DNA of 64,000 bases from Nectonema munidae (Eukaryota > Nematomorpha > Nectonematoida > Nectonematidae). Below, in pieces: positions 55,129 through 64,000 of this stretch (its first letter is position 1; each line of letters opens with the position of its first letter). A program made the position numbers and the translations under genes. The stretch lies in the NCBI GenBank assembly GCA_030549495.1, contig JAUIRK010000297.1, positions 124,001 through 188,000 of the forward strand, read 5' to 3'. Below the pieces are notes generated by a model. The model did no database searches. It saw nothing but the letters and a program-made list of their open reading frames with translations, and had not been told where the DNA came from.

Positions 55129-55279
55129 CTAGTACACCTTTTGAGCCAACTTCTCCAATCATTCCTTTTGGTCCGGATTGTCCCGATTCTCCATCTCTTC
55201 CATCGCTTCCATTCTTCCCATGTGGACCGAGTTTGCCTTTCGTGCCGTCCTTTTGCTTTCCTGCTTCCCCCTTTTCTCC
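55129..55279 (-). CDS. collagen-like gene, Gly-X-Y exon with one interruption
   Basis: Acceptor TTGCTTTCAG, then 50 codons and one extra base: GEKGEAGKQKDGTKGKLGPH through GEVGSKGVL, ending CTAG|GTAACA. The extra G starts a Gly codon completed by the next exon. GKQKD is a two-residue insertion in the repeat. Phase 0 at the 5' side fits the upstream exon at 63,827-63,952. Confidence 0.9.
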
Positions 55280-55545
55280 CTGAAAGCAAAAAATTGAATG
55301 ATTCAAAGGGATTTACTACGTTTACACACGTGGGTCAATTTGATTCAGAACTATATCAATCTCAAAATTTGACGAGAAGCTTTCAAAGTTTTTCGTTCAA
55401 ATTTTATATTATCTTAAAATAGATCAATTTTAAAAAGAAAATTTCTGGCAAATATGCCCATTGAGGTGAAAAAATTTATAGAAAATATATATATTTTGTA
55501 ACAACTGAACATTTTATTGGTGATGTAGTTTTTGCTGACTAGTTA

Positions 55546-57943
55546 CCCTTTAAAGACGGAATTTAGTAATAAAAATTTTTTTTTTGAAAAAAATTAAATA
55601 GAATAAACTTAATGTATTATATAGTATTACTAAAATTTAAAATCAAAAAAATTTTCAACTTTTGGGTTGAATTTTTAATGTTCCCAAAATGGGAACGTTA
55701 GACAGTTAAGTATATTTTTTCAAAAAATTCAATTAAAACCCAAATTTTCAACGAAAACTTTATTTATACAAATAAAATTTTGAAAATTAATAAAAAGAAG
55801 TATCACTTGACGTGATAGGCGTCAAAACATTTTTTATGCAGTCTTTTTTCACATTTCAAACACAAAAGCCGCGTGTTTTTCATGCAAACTACACATCTTC
55901 CTTGGTTTGTATCACCTAAATAGTGATTTATTCTATCATATCTTACTGATTTTGGGACTGGGGCATTATGGCCACCTTTTCTTTTTCTTTCAGTTTCAGC
56001 TTTCAAAAGATAACTAATGATTTCTTTTCTGAATTCTAAATGAGATATCGTAGAATTTTCATTTATTATCTTAAAAAATTTAAAAGAAGCCACAACGGAT
56101 AAGTTTATTGTGTGTGAAAATAAATTCCACCACCATTTTTTAGATCTCAATTTAGGTCTATATGATGAAAGAAAACGATCACACTGATCTACTCCACCCA
56201 TACCAGTATTGTACATTTTTACAATATATGGTTGTAGAATCGTTGTCCTTTTTTCGGATTTTGATCTTCTTTCAGCTTTGCCTATAGGAGATAACGCGTA
56301 ATAGTTGCTTGCTAAAGTAACGACTGAGCTATCCTTCCATTTCACGCAAAAAAACAACACCGTCTGAACGATAATCAAACTGTCCACGTTCTTTCTTCTT
56401 TAATTCTTTAGAGTCCAACAAAGGACATTTTGCTGTTCGATTTTCCCTTATTGTACGACACGCTCTTATGTTTTTTGAAGCTAAATCCGATAAAAGAGAA
56501 TAGCTTGTAAAAAAATTGTCAAAAAAGACCACATGTCTATTTGGTTCTTTTATAGGCTCAATCATTTTCTCGAAAGCAAGAGGCCTACTTCTTTTATTTT
56601 CCTTTCCGCAATATATTGAAAAATTATATGGAAATCCGTCACTACTGCACATCATCCATATTTTGTATCCAAACTTGATGGGCTTGTTTTTTATAAATTG
56701 TTTTGCACTGTGCAGACCTCTATATGGAACATGCATTCATCAACGCTTAAAAACTCGTGAAAAATTCCAAATTGTTGGCATGATTTTTTCAACATATCTA
56801 AAAAAGGTTTCACCTTGGCGAGTTTTGAATTGCCTAAGTTTTGATTGTCAGCAAGATGAATGTATTTTTTAATTTTTTTAAAATTATCTCTGGACATTGT
56901 TTTCGAGAAAATTGGAGCAGATAACAAATCATTGGTGGACCAACAATCATTTTCCGAAGGAAGCACGTGAATACCACTTAGAAGAATCAATCCTAAAAAC
57001 TTACGAATTTCATTTTCATTTGTCTTGAAATTTGGCTCATTTTTGTCTCTTCTTGCATACAAATTTGTTTGTTCAACAATGTGATCAAGCATTTCATGTG
57101 TAAAAAAAAGTTCAAAGATTTCATGAGCATCTTTTCCCATGTGGTGTTGTCCAATTTTATCAGCAACAAAACAATGAGCTTGTAGTGATAAATCTTCTTT
57201 TTTATCCCAATTATTCTTCATAAAAAAATTACTCTCGTTTTCTTCGTCTTTCATTACCTCTAATTCACCACAAACTTCCTTTGGCATCGTTTCTTCTAAC
57301 AAAATATCATCATCATATTCTTCTTCACTTTCCTTTGCTTTTTCATTTTCAGGAGGAACAATGACAAGAGATAGACTTTCATCTTTTGTGTTTTCAATAT
57401 ACTCCAGAGCACTATCAAGAAATTTAAATTTTTCGTTCGCAAAACTCATTTTAATCTAAAACTGTTTAATTTGTAAAAGTATAAAAAAGATAAATATATA
57501 AAAATATAATAAATATTTCACAAAAAAAGACTATAAAAATTTTTTGTCAGTGAATACTGAAGTGACTAACGTTCCCATTTTGGGAACATAAGAGTTATAT
57601 AAAAAATGCTTTATGTAAATTTAATTTTTTTTAATTTTAATTTTAAATACCATTGATATATTAAGTCTTAAAGTTTATACAGTAATTACTTTTAAATATG
57701 AAGTCAAATTTTTTGCACAACTAACTCTTGATAATTTGAAGTTCAGAAGTAAAAAAACGTTTATTTCAAATCTAAAAAAATAGATAAAAAAATATTTCAG
57801 ATATTTTATTTTTTTAGATTGTTGTACTCCTTTTCTTTTATTAGATTTATGTCAAAAAAAGTAATAAAAATTAAAATATTTGTTTTTAAATTAAATTAAA
57901 TTTATGTTCCCAAAAAGGGAACGTTAGTCTTTAAAGGGATAAT
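55546..57943 (-). mobile_element. piggyBac transposon, full length, two frameshifts
   Basis: Ends read CCCTTTAAAGAC on both sides (left at about 55,546; right reverse complement at about 57,943), preceded by GTTA and TTAT rather than clean TTAA. Subterminal palindromic words TTCCCAAAATGGGAACGTTA (55,681), its inverse (57,567) and TTCCCAAAAAGGGAACGTTA (57,905) are likely transposase-binding repeats. About 2.4 kb, close to autonomous length. Confidence 0.8.
55803..57449 (-). pseudogene. piggyBac transposase, broken by two single-base losses
   Basis: Starts at ATG 57,449 with an acidic leader (EEEYDDDILLEETMPKEV). The catalytic domain begins around HEIFELFFTHEMLDHIVEQT. First Asp in FLSVDECM (about 56,725); one base is missing there, so the frame moves on to VPYRGLHSAKQFIKNKPIKF. 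Second Asp in HVVFFDNFFTSYSLL. A second base is missing near 56,345 between GVVF and CVKWKDSSVVTLAS. Third Asp in GMGGVDQCDRFLSS. The C-terminal Cys-rich domain is present: CVVCMKNTRLLCLKCEKRLH then KKCFDAYH. All three Asp are kept, so loss of function is recent. Confidence 0.88.
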
Positions 57944-57983
57944 TATTAAGATAAAATAATGTATATATATTTGCTTTGAAAAA

Positions 57984-58141
57984 GTAAAGGTAAAGGTACC
58001 ATAGGGTGTTTTCATCGAGAAGGCACAATTGCGCCGCTTGTATCGAACTATGAGGAAAGTAGGCTTGATGCGGGATCGAACCCAAGACCTTGAATTATCG
58101 AATCCAGCATCTAACCAACCCTACTCACGCCTACTAGAAAG
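57984..58141 (-). repeat. tRNA-derived SINE, copy 3
   Basis: On the minus strand, B box GGTTCGATCCC at 58,072-58,082 and the shared body CATAGTTCGATACAAGCGGC … CTATGGTACCTTTACCTTTA. Most similar to copy 2. Confidence 0.8.
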
Positions 58142-59336
58142 GTAGTTTATACTCCAAAACTAGTCATCAACATCACCAATAAGATCAATTTTAATTTACT
58201 GAAGTGAAGGAGACTTACTTCGTTCATATATTTCCACCCTTATGTATAATCAAGTTATATTACTCAAGAACTATTTTTTCTGAATATTTATTCTTTCGTC
58301 ATATACAATCAAAAATATAATATTTATTCAAGTTTTTTAAAAAAAAATCTACTTACCTGCGCCATAAATAATATTGCACAAAACCTTTTGTACATTTTAT
58401 ACAAAGTGTACTTAAGGTTTTCTGTCTTTTCTTTGGTAATCTAATTCTTGACAGTGTTTTCTTTTATTCGAAGCTGAAAATTCAACAATGAGATATCCTT
58501 TTTTGAATCCACCTGTTAAGTACTTCAAAAACTGCTGTTTTTAGCATGGTCAAGGTGATTTAACATTTGCCTGTTTAAAAGCTCGTTGACAAGCTCTTTT
58601 ATGAACAATCTGCTTTTGAAGTTAATATTTCCATAAAAGTATTTATAATCTGGATTTTTTTCTTTGAAAAGGATCATTGAATTATAAGTCTTAACATCAA
58701 TTAAATTGAAGAAACATGTAGTGGGTAATTTGTAATTGGATCGAGAACATGGATAAAATTTTACTTTTTAATCTAAAATATCAAAGGATGATAAAAGCAA
58801 AACATTTTTACTTTTTTTTTGGCAAATACGATACTAAAATATCGATTTTTCTTACTGTGAGTCTTTCAAAATAGGAGATATATCTTTTCTGGCTTTATTC
58901 ATTGTTACGTTATTTCTTTATTTAATAGTTCTTGACCCAAAGCTAAAGAAGAAAACTAATTATCGGCTGTTATATTGATGCCTTTACAGGGTAATCTTGC
59001 CAATAGTTTTAAATAACCTTCATAAATCAACTCATTATAAGCATATTAGTTATTTGATTCAGATACCCAAAAAAACTTGACTCCTTTAAATCTTTTGATT
59101 TGCTAATTAATGGTGAGATACGCTCCTCGTTTACGGTATTTTGTAAACTTCGAATCTACGTATTCAAAAACTTCTAAAAAGGTTTCAAGTTTGTCTACTT
59201 CTAACATGGTTTTGAGAGTGTTTTTCTAATCAAATATTAAAAATATTAATATGGCAAACATTCTTCTCAAAGACATTGAGGCCCTGTAAGTGTACATGTG
59301 ATTAAAGACTTTGTCATAAAAAAGCTATCCTAAAGG

Positions 59337-61652
59337 TTGTGGAGTTGTGGACTTCGAATCCAACTCCAAGAAACAAAAATTCCGACTCTCGACTCCAACT
59401 CCGTTTAACTTAAACTTTGACTCCCAACTCCAACTTCGTTACTTAAATTTCGATTCTCAACTTTAATCTAGACACTTTTAATAAGAAATTCCAAATTTTG
59501 ACACTCAACTTTAACTCTAATAAAATAGTTTTAATTTCCGACTCTGATTTCAACGTCTATACAAAGAAGGTTTTATTTTCGCTATATGTTTTTTCAATTT
59601 GATACATAAAATTTCTCACCATAAAATATTTTTATTTAAATATAATTTTATTAAGCACATAAAGATTTACTCTAATTACAAACCTAATTTTAATCCAATA
59701 ATACTTACTTTAATTTTGGTTTTTACATGAAAAAAATAAATTCTTATTTTTTGTTTCAAAAAAATTTTAAATTTTAAAATTCAAATTTTCAACCTAGTCT
59801 ACATAAATTTCTATAATTGTTTTTATTTATAAAAATATTTTAAAAGTTATTAGCATAGTTATTTAAAGACATTTCAAAGAAAATTTATCGAAGTAAAGCA
59901 GAAATAGCTATTGAAGCTTCTTTTAAGCATAACTCACAACTACGATTTCCACTTCTTCTAAAGCATCAAAAAAAGATTTTTTAAAGTTGCTTAAAGGCAC
60001 TTTTTGAAAATTTTCTTTCTAAATTTTTTGTCTTTTTTGTAAACTTTCTTTCTCATTCAAAAATTTTTCGTAATTATCTTCAAAACTTGTTGTTGGCACG
60101 TTAATAGTTTTGATTGGCATATCATTCACAAAATCAGTATGTTTTGTTTCCATTTCTTTATCAATTCCTTTTTTTCTTAATGCAATACTAAATAAAAAAA
60201 TTTTAGCAAGACGCTGTTGAGTTTCGCTTAGACATATTCTGTACATAGGATCAACGTAGACAGCTGCCAATAGTACATCACAATCGAAAAGTTTTGCTTC
60301 TCTTCTTAGCATAGAGCTCTTAATTTCTTCTTCTAGAATTCCTCCAATTTTTGTCAAATTAAATATTAACATTTTCCATTCTTTCATAAAAACCCTGCAG
60401 TTAAATCTGATCTCTGCAACTTTTTTGTGACGTTAAATGCATAATATAAAATATTTGTAAGATCTTGAACTTGGATCCATTGGTAATCAGACATCATCAA
60501 ATCGGAATTAGCCATATATAACAAAAAGTGTTTAAATTTTAATAGCATTAAAAAAGTGCTTCCCCCATCTAGTCGCTTGATCTAATATTGCAACTTTGTT
60601 AGATCTTCATTTGAGAATTGCATGCACTTTGGGGCTTCTGGAAAAAATTGAAACAATTGTTTCAGTATAATCTTTAGCAGAGCATAATAAAAAAAACTAG
60701 ATGAATCAAAACGGGTTTTATTAAGTAAAGCCGAAACCACAAAAATACAAAATATAGATTGTTTACAACTCAAAAAAAATTTGATAAAAATAAATTTTAA
60801 TTAAGTTAAAAACTTAGTAAAAAGTTTAAATTATAATATAAATTTAAAAAAATAAAAAAACGTCTGAAGGCATTTTTTGTATGTAATATTAATTTTAAGG
60901 TTGCAGAAAGTCAGATTTTTTACTTTCTTAAATATATTTTAAAGACAAGAAAAATCTAGTTTTAGTTTTTAAAAGCAAAAAACTTTCCGTTCAATTTATA
61001 TCTAGAAATAAAATTCTTAAATAAACGAAAAGGCCGTAAAATATTAACTAGGTCAAGGAATAGCAACATTTTGTTATATTAAAATTTTTTTAAATGGTTT
61101 TTAAAATTAAATTTTCTGTTTTTTTCAAAAGAAAAAAGTCACTATTTAAAAAACGTCAGTCTAGTTATAATTTGTTTAATGAATGTATGCACAACAAAAT
61201 TTTGAAACACTTTCAATCCATTTACGACCAATGTTTCCAAAAGGAACGCAGGCGAATTCTTACTTTACATGGAATTTAATAGGAATTACTAAAGTCGTCT
61301 GCTTTGCTTGGTCTTAACCCGTTAACGACCAGAATAATCAGACGATATCTAATGTAAAGCAGAAGATTTGTATTAAAGAGCTTTGATAAACGCAGACGAT
61401 TTTATTTTTGTAATCGACATGGGCGTTAACGGGTTATTAAATGGGTTAAAGTATAGACCCCCAACGATAAAAAAAAATATACGCTTTGATGAATCACGGC
61501 AGTGGAAAAATAATAAACGAAAAATTTACTAAAAATTATAAAAACTCAATCGTTGTAGAGAAAAAAAGCATAAACTTTTTAACCGGAGTTGCAAAGTTTT
61601 ATACGACTCCGACTCCGGGTCAAAAGTGCGACTCCACCTCTCGACAACACTG
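59337..61652 (-). mobile_element. hAT transposon inserted in the piggyBac remnant, broken
   Basis: Target duplication CTAAAGG at 59,330-59,336 and 61,653-61,659. Right end in reverse complement is CAGTGTTGTCGAGAGGTGGA then GTCGCAC and GGAGTCGGAGTCG; the left end is the matching GTTGTGGAGTTGTGGACT with its outer bases lost, then several CGACTCxxAACTCCAA repeats. The G-G-A-G-T-C repeats are typical of this hAT group. Minus-strand coding remains: RLDGGSTFLMLLKFKHFLLY (about 60,540-60,600), VTKKLQRSDLTAGF, then EAKLFDCDVLLAAVYVDPMY then RICLSETQQRLAK (60,200-60,310), the hAT C-terminal half; the dimerisation end is degraded. Confidence 0.75.
61314..61437. mobile_element. piggyBac-type MITE, inverted relative of 29,395-29,537
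   Basis: Begins TTAACCCGTTAACGACCAGA and ends CGTTAACGGGTTAT. The interior matches the first copy in reverse orientation. It is slightly shorter because of an internal deletion, and it is nested in the hAT at 59,337-61,652. Confidence 0.82.
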
Positions 61653-61823
61653 CTAAAGGCACATTGAATCTTATTCAACTTTATCTATTGGTTTCCAATT
61701 ATTTTGCATAAGATCTGCTTTTATATTTATAAAATCAATTGTTTTATCCAAAAGATAATCATCAAAAACAGTTTAAAAATGTTATAAGGAGACTTTAATG
61801 ATTGATTACATGATATGCATAGG

Positions 61824-62120
61824 CAGTGCCCGCGCTAAAGCTAAATTTCAAGCGGGGCTGAAATGGGGCAAAGAAACACATTTGCAAAAAATTTATTTCC
61901 TATATTACTTTATATCCTATATTACTTTGCTGAAAAGCATGAAGTACTTCTGTATAAAAAGCTATAGAAATCTCATATTATACATACACATACACCAGCA
62001 TTTATATAAGATTATTGTGTAAGATTGGTGCAAAACCAAAAATTTTAGGGGGGGGGGGGCAAAGATTAATACAGGGGGAGGGGCACGTGCCCCAAAATTA
62101 TATAGGTAGCGCGGGCACTG
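61824..62120. mobile_element. hAT-type MITE, 297 bp, perfect 8-bp target duplication
   Basis: TGCATAGG flanks both sides (61,816-61,823 and 62,121-62,128). Ends are CAGTGCCCGCGCTA and TAGCGCGGGCACTG, exact inverses. An internal poly(G) tract lies at 62,047-62,058, and GGGGCACGTGCCCC at about 62,080 is a further palindrome. Non-coding. The intact duplication suggests a fairly recent insertion into the piggyBac remnant. Confidence 0.9.
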
Positions 62121-62400
62121 TGCATAGGGTATATTTTAATATATCACAACTTTTTATTAATGATTTGGGTTTTTATGGTCTACTTCACTTTTTGATACTC
62201 AATCTTCATAAAAACAACCATCATGTTCATTTGAATCTGTAGTGATTTCGCTTTCTGTTTTATTACCAATAAACTAAAAATTTGTAAACATATCAAAAAA
62301 ATTTCTATCATTTTGATAATTTTATTCCTCAGTCTAGTCATGCATGAGATTTCAGAATCGCTGTTCGTCATTTAGAAGGCATATTGCATCTATTATTTAA

Positions 62401-63826
62401 AAATGGAATAGAAACTAAAATTAAAAGTTTTTTTTTACTAAATATATTTTTATACTTATTATCTATCTATCTATCTTACATATAATATTTTTTATGTCTA
62501 AAAATGATTTACAACAATTTCATATATACGATTTTTTTCTTATTTATATGATTTCTTTAGAATTTTTGCACACTTATTCAACTTGATGAAAGCTTTCAAT
62601 TAAAAAATAAATACTTTTTTAAAAAGTACAAAATTTAAGAAAACTGGACGTTGACACAAAAAACCGGAATCGTTGTATTTTGAAGGATGATTTTAATAAA
62701 ATATAATCTATTTTTGATCATTTAGTCTAAATATTGAAAAAAATATTATAAAAAATTGTTACTTTGTTTTGTTGGCTCCTGCAATTCAAAAGAAGTGAAT
62801 CACATCAATAACATCAGTTTTCAATAATATGAAAACTAAACTACATAGGAAAGCTCATAATTTATCTCAGATAAATTAATGTTCTTAATGATAACACAAT
62901 TTCTAAAAAGATTAATTTTGACTTTGTAGCATCGATTAAATACCAAAACAAAAATTAATGGATTTAATACAATAAAACCCACATGAAAATTATTTAATGC
63001 TACTCAAAGAGATCTTTAGAAATTTGGTACTAATATATATCTTATCAAAAAAACTTTCTTTTTACACAAATGTCTCTCCATTTGTTCATATCAAAATTGA
63101 GAAGAGCACATTTTGTTATAAAAAATAAACGAAAGCCTTTTATATAGATCAACGCATAAACAAAGATAACTGACGGTAAAAAAAGTTTCCCGTCTTTACT
63201 TTTATGGTTCTGGTAGATAGTGTCAAAATTATCAGGAGTTGCCTGCCCTATCCAACCTCCTGAGGTTTTAGAAGATATATATACACTATTGTTTAATTTT
63301 ATGTTGTCTTCCTTGGTGTTTCCAGACCTATATTATAAGACCATACTATTAATCATTCTCTCATATTGATTTTTTTTATGTTTTTTTTGGAAATATTAAA
63401 CTGAAAAATTTAGATTATTAAAAGTTGAAAAAATATATCACAATGATATACAAAACGTTTAAAAACAGATAGGAAACTTTTCACATAGAGGTTAATGACA
63501 TTGATACAGTTGAAATCATATGATCATCTATATTTGTTTTGGAGTTGATTTCTGTAAATATTTGAATATAATTTTCTGAATAGGAAAAATTAGGTTTCAA
63601 ATGTCACTAAGGCGCATTTACATTGTTAAAGAATGAAAATATTTGTGATGTTTTTGAAATCATTATTTTCAGTACTGGGATACTGTCTAGTTCATAGATC
63701 TTATAATTTGCTTATGTCCCGCTCAAACTATAAACAACCTGCTCCAGTCATTGTGTGGATGTTATGAGGACTGGCTTGAATCTCACGCCTACCCAAACAA
63801 ACAGATGAAAAGTAAAACATGAAAAC
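62401..63826. other. collagen intron DNA
   Basis: AT-rich; a short TATC repeat at 62,460-62,474. No exon or recognised repeat. Confidence 0.25.
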
Positions 63827-63952
63827 TTTTGTTCCATTCACTCCCAAGAATCCAGGAACTCCGTGTCCTCCATTCTGTCCGTTTTTTCCATCATTTCCAT
63901 TTCTTCCATTACTTCCGGGTTTCCCATTTCTTCCACCCATTCCCTCGACGCC
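63827..63952 (-). CDS. collagen-like gene, most upstream visible exon
   Basis: Acceptor GTTTTGCCTAG, then 14 perfect Gly-X-Y triplets: GVEGMGGRNGKPGSNGRNGN, DGKNGQNGGHGVPGFLGVNG, TK, with donor AAA|GTTTTC. Asn- and Gly-rich composition differs from the Lys/Glu-rich downstream exons. The donor is weak; an alternative at GGA|GTGAAT six codons earlier would also be in phase 0. Further 5' exons must lie beyond 64,000. Confidence 0.82.
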
Positions 63953-64000
63953 CTAGGCAAAACGATAAATGAAAAATAGTTTATGCGTTAAATCTGTTCT

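Larger units (their letters stand above)
58350..62400 (-). pseudogene. piggyBac transposase remnant, split by a hAT and a MITE
   Basis: Minus strand. N-terminal side near 62,180-62,371 (frames with DSEISCMTRLRN and HDGCFYEDW); after the MITE and hAT, 59,060-59,250 reads DKLETFLEVFEYVDSKFTKY then RKRGAYLTIN. About 58,890-59,020 reads CKGINITADN and FSSLALGQELLNKEI (second Asp block, with a stop in it). 58,620-58,740 reads NYKLPTTCFFNLIDVKTYNS and MILFKEKNPDYKYFYGN, the C-terminal helix region. The tail (58,357-58,500) has KRKHC…KDRK…YKRFCAIL, a worn Cys-rich domain. Inactive, older than its inserts. Confidence 0.65.
24366..63952 (-). other. collagen-like gene, six visible exons, 5' end outside the window
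   Basis: Exons, 5' to 3': 63,952-63,827; 55,279-55,129; 52,311-52,088; 47,710-47,531; 41,629-41,383; 24,619-24,366. They total 1,182 nt, giving 393 codons plus stop. All boundaries have AG and GT, and the phases agree (0-0, 0-0, 1-1, 0-0, 0-0, 1-1 across edges). The visible product is Gly-X-Y repeat to about residue 275 of the partial chain, with interruptions at GKQKD, GRDCFIK and GTSKK, then a 118-residue Cys-rich non-collagenous end with seven cysteines. It would be secreted to the extracellular matrix and form a triple helix. Signal peptide and promoter are not in the window. Introns are 3-17 kb and packed with transposons. Small exons may have been missed. Confidence 0.75.

Noticed and set aside
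58357-58395. Alternative first exon of the collagen gene (ATG…ATGGCGCAG with a perfect CAG|GTAAGT donor in phase 0)
   Set aside because: The frame continues upstream as KDRK…YKRFCAIL, the worn Cys-rich tail of the piggyBac remnant at 58.4-62.4 kb; the donor match is probably chance and the hydrophobic part is too short for a signal peptide.
1-64000. CRISPR arrays, bacterial operons, rRNA genes
   Set aside because: The repeats are transposon- or satellite-type, no spacer pattern exists, and the coding logic is eukaryotic.

Overview
This is animal DNA: very AT-rich, with long introns, GT/AG splice sites, poly(A) signals, tRNA-derived SINEs and a dense, nested load of DNA transposons. The mix of families (piggyBac, Tigger/jerky-like pogo, ZBED5- and GTF2IRD2-like hAT, and two unnamed transposon protein families that I recall as common in arthropods) points to an arthropod. 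A crustacean such as a parasitic copepod would fit, but that species-level guess is inference. No tRNA, rRNA, CRISPR or bacterial feature was seen.

Two host genes stand out. At 756-1247 (+) is a compact intronless HEXIM-like gene (7SK RNA-binding inhibitor of P-TEFb). It keeps the arginine-rich motif, the acidic stretch and the start of the C-terminal helix, but most of the dimerising coiled coil is missing. On the minus strand, at least six exons of one collagen-like gene run from 63,952 down to 24,366. Exon phases agree at every junction. The first visible exon is Gly-X-Y coding, so the 5' end lies beyond the right edge. The last two coding exons form a Cys-rich C-terminal non-collagenous domain and are separated by an intron of about 16.8 kb. 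A poly(A) signal follows the stop codon.

Layout. 1-3,100: possible end of an upstream gene, the HEXIM-like gene, and a worn hAT/TTF zinc-finger remnant. 3,100-10,100: fossil retroelement pieces and a hAT inserted into another hAT. 10,100-12,400: AT-rich, nothing recognised. 12,400-20,300: patchwork of broken DNA transposons on both strands, ending in a jerky/Tigger-like remnant. 21,280-22,880: satellite array of about 150-bp units. 24,350-41,630: the last collagen intron, holding a piggyBac remnant, a TTAA-flanked MITE, a LINE fragment, a Tigger, a SINE inside a foldback element, and an uninterrupted piggyBac (618 aa) with TTAA duplication inserted into a foldback element. 41,630-63,950: upstream collagen introns with further transposons, a 0.7-kb tandem duplication, two copies of a 367-bp SINE-like repeat, a second piggyBac with two frameshifts, and a stack of elements (hAT inside piggyBac, MITEs inside both).

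The transposon pieces mostly do not work together; they are successive insertions. The main biological stories are the long collagen gene that tolerates these insertions, the reduced HEXIM, and the one piggyBac copy that looks structurally complete.
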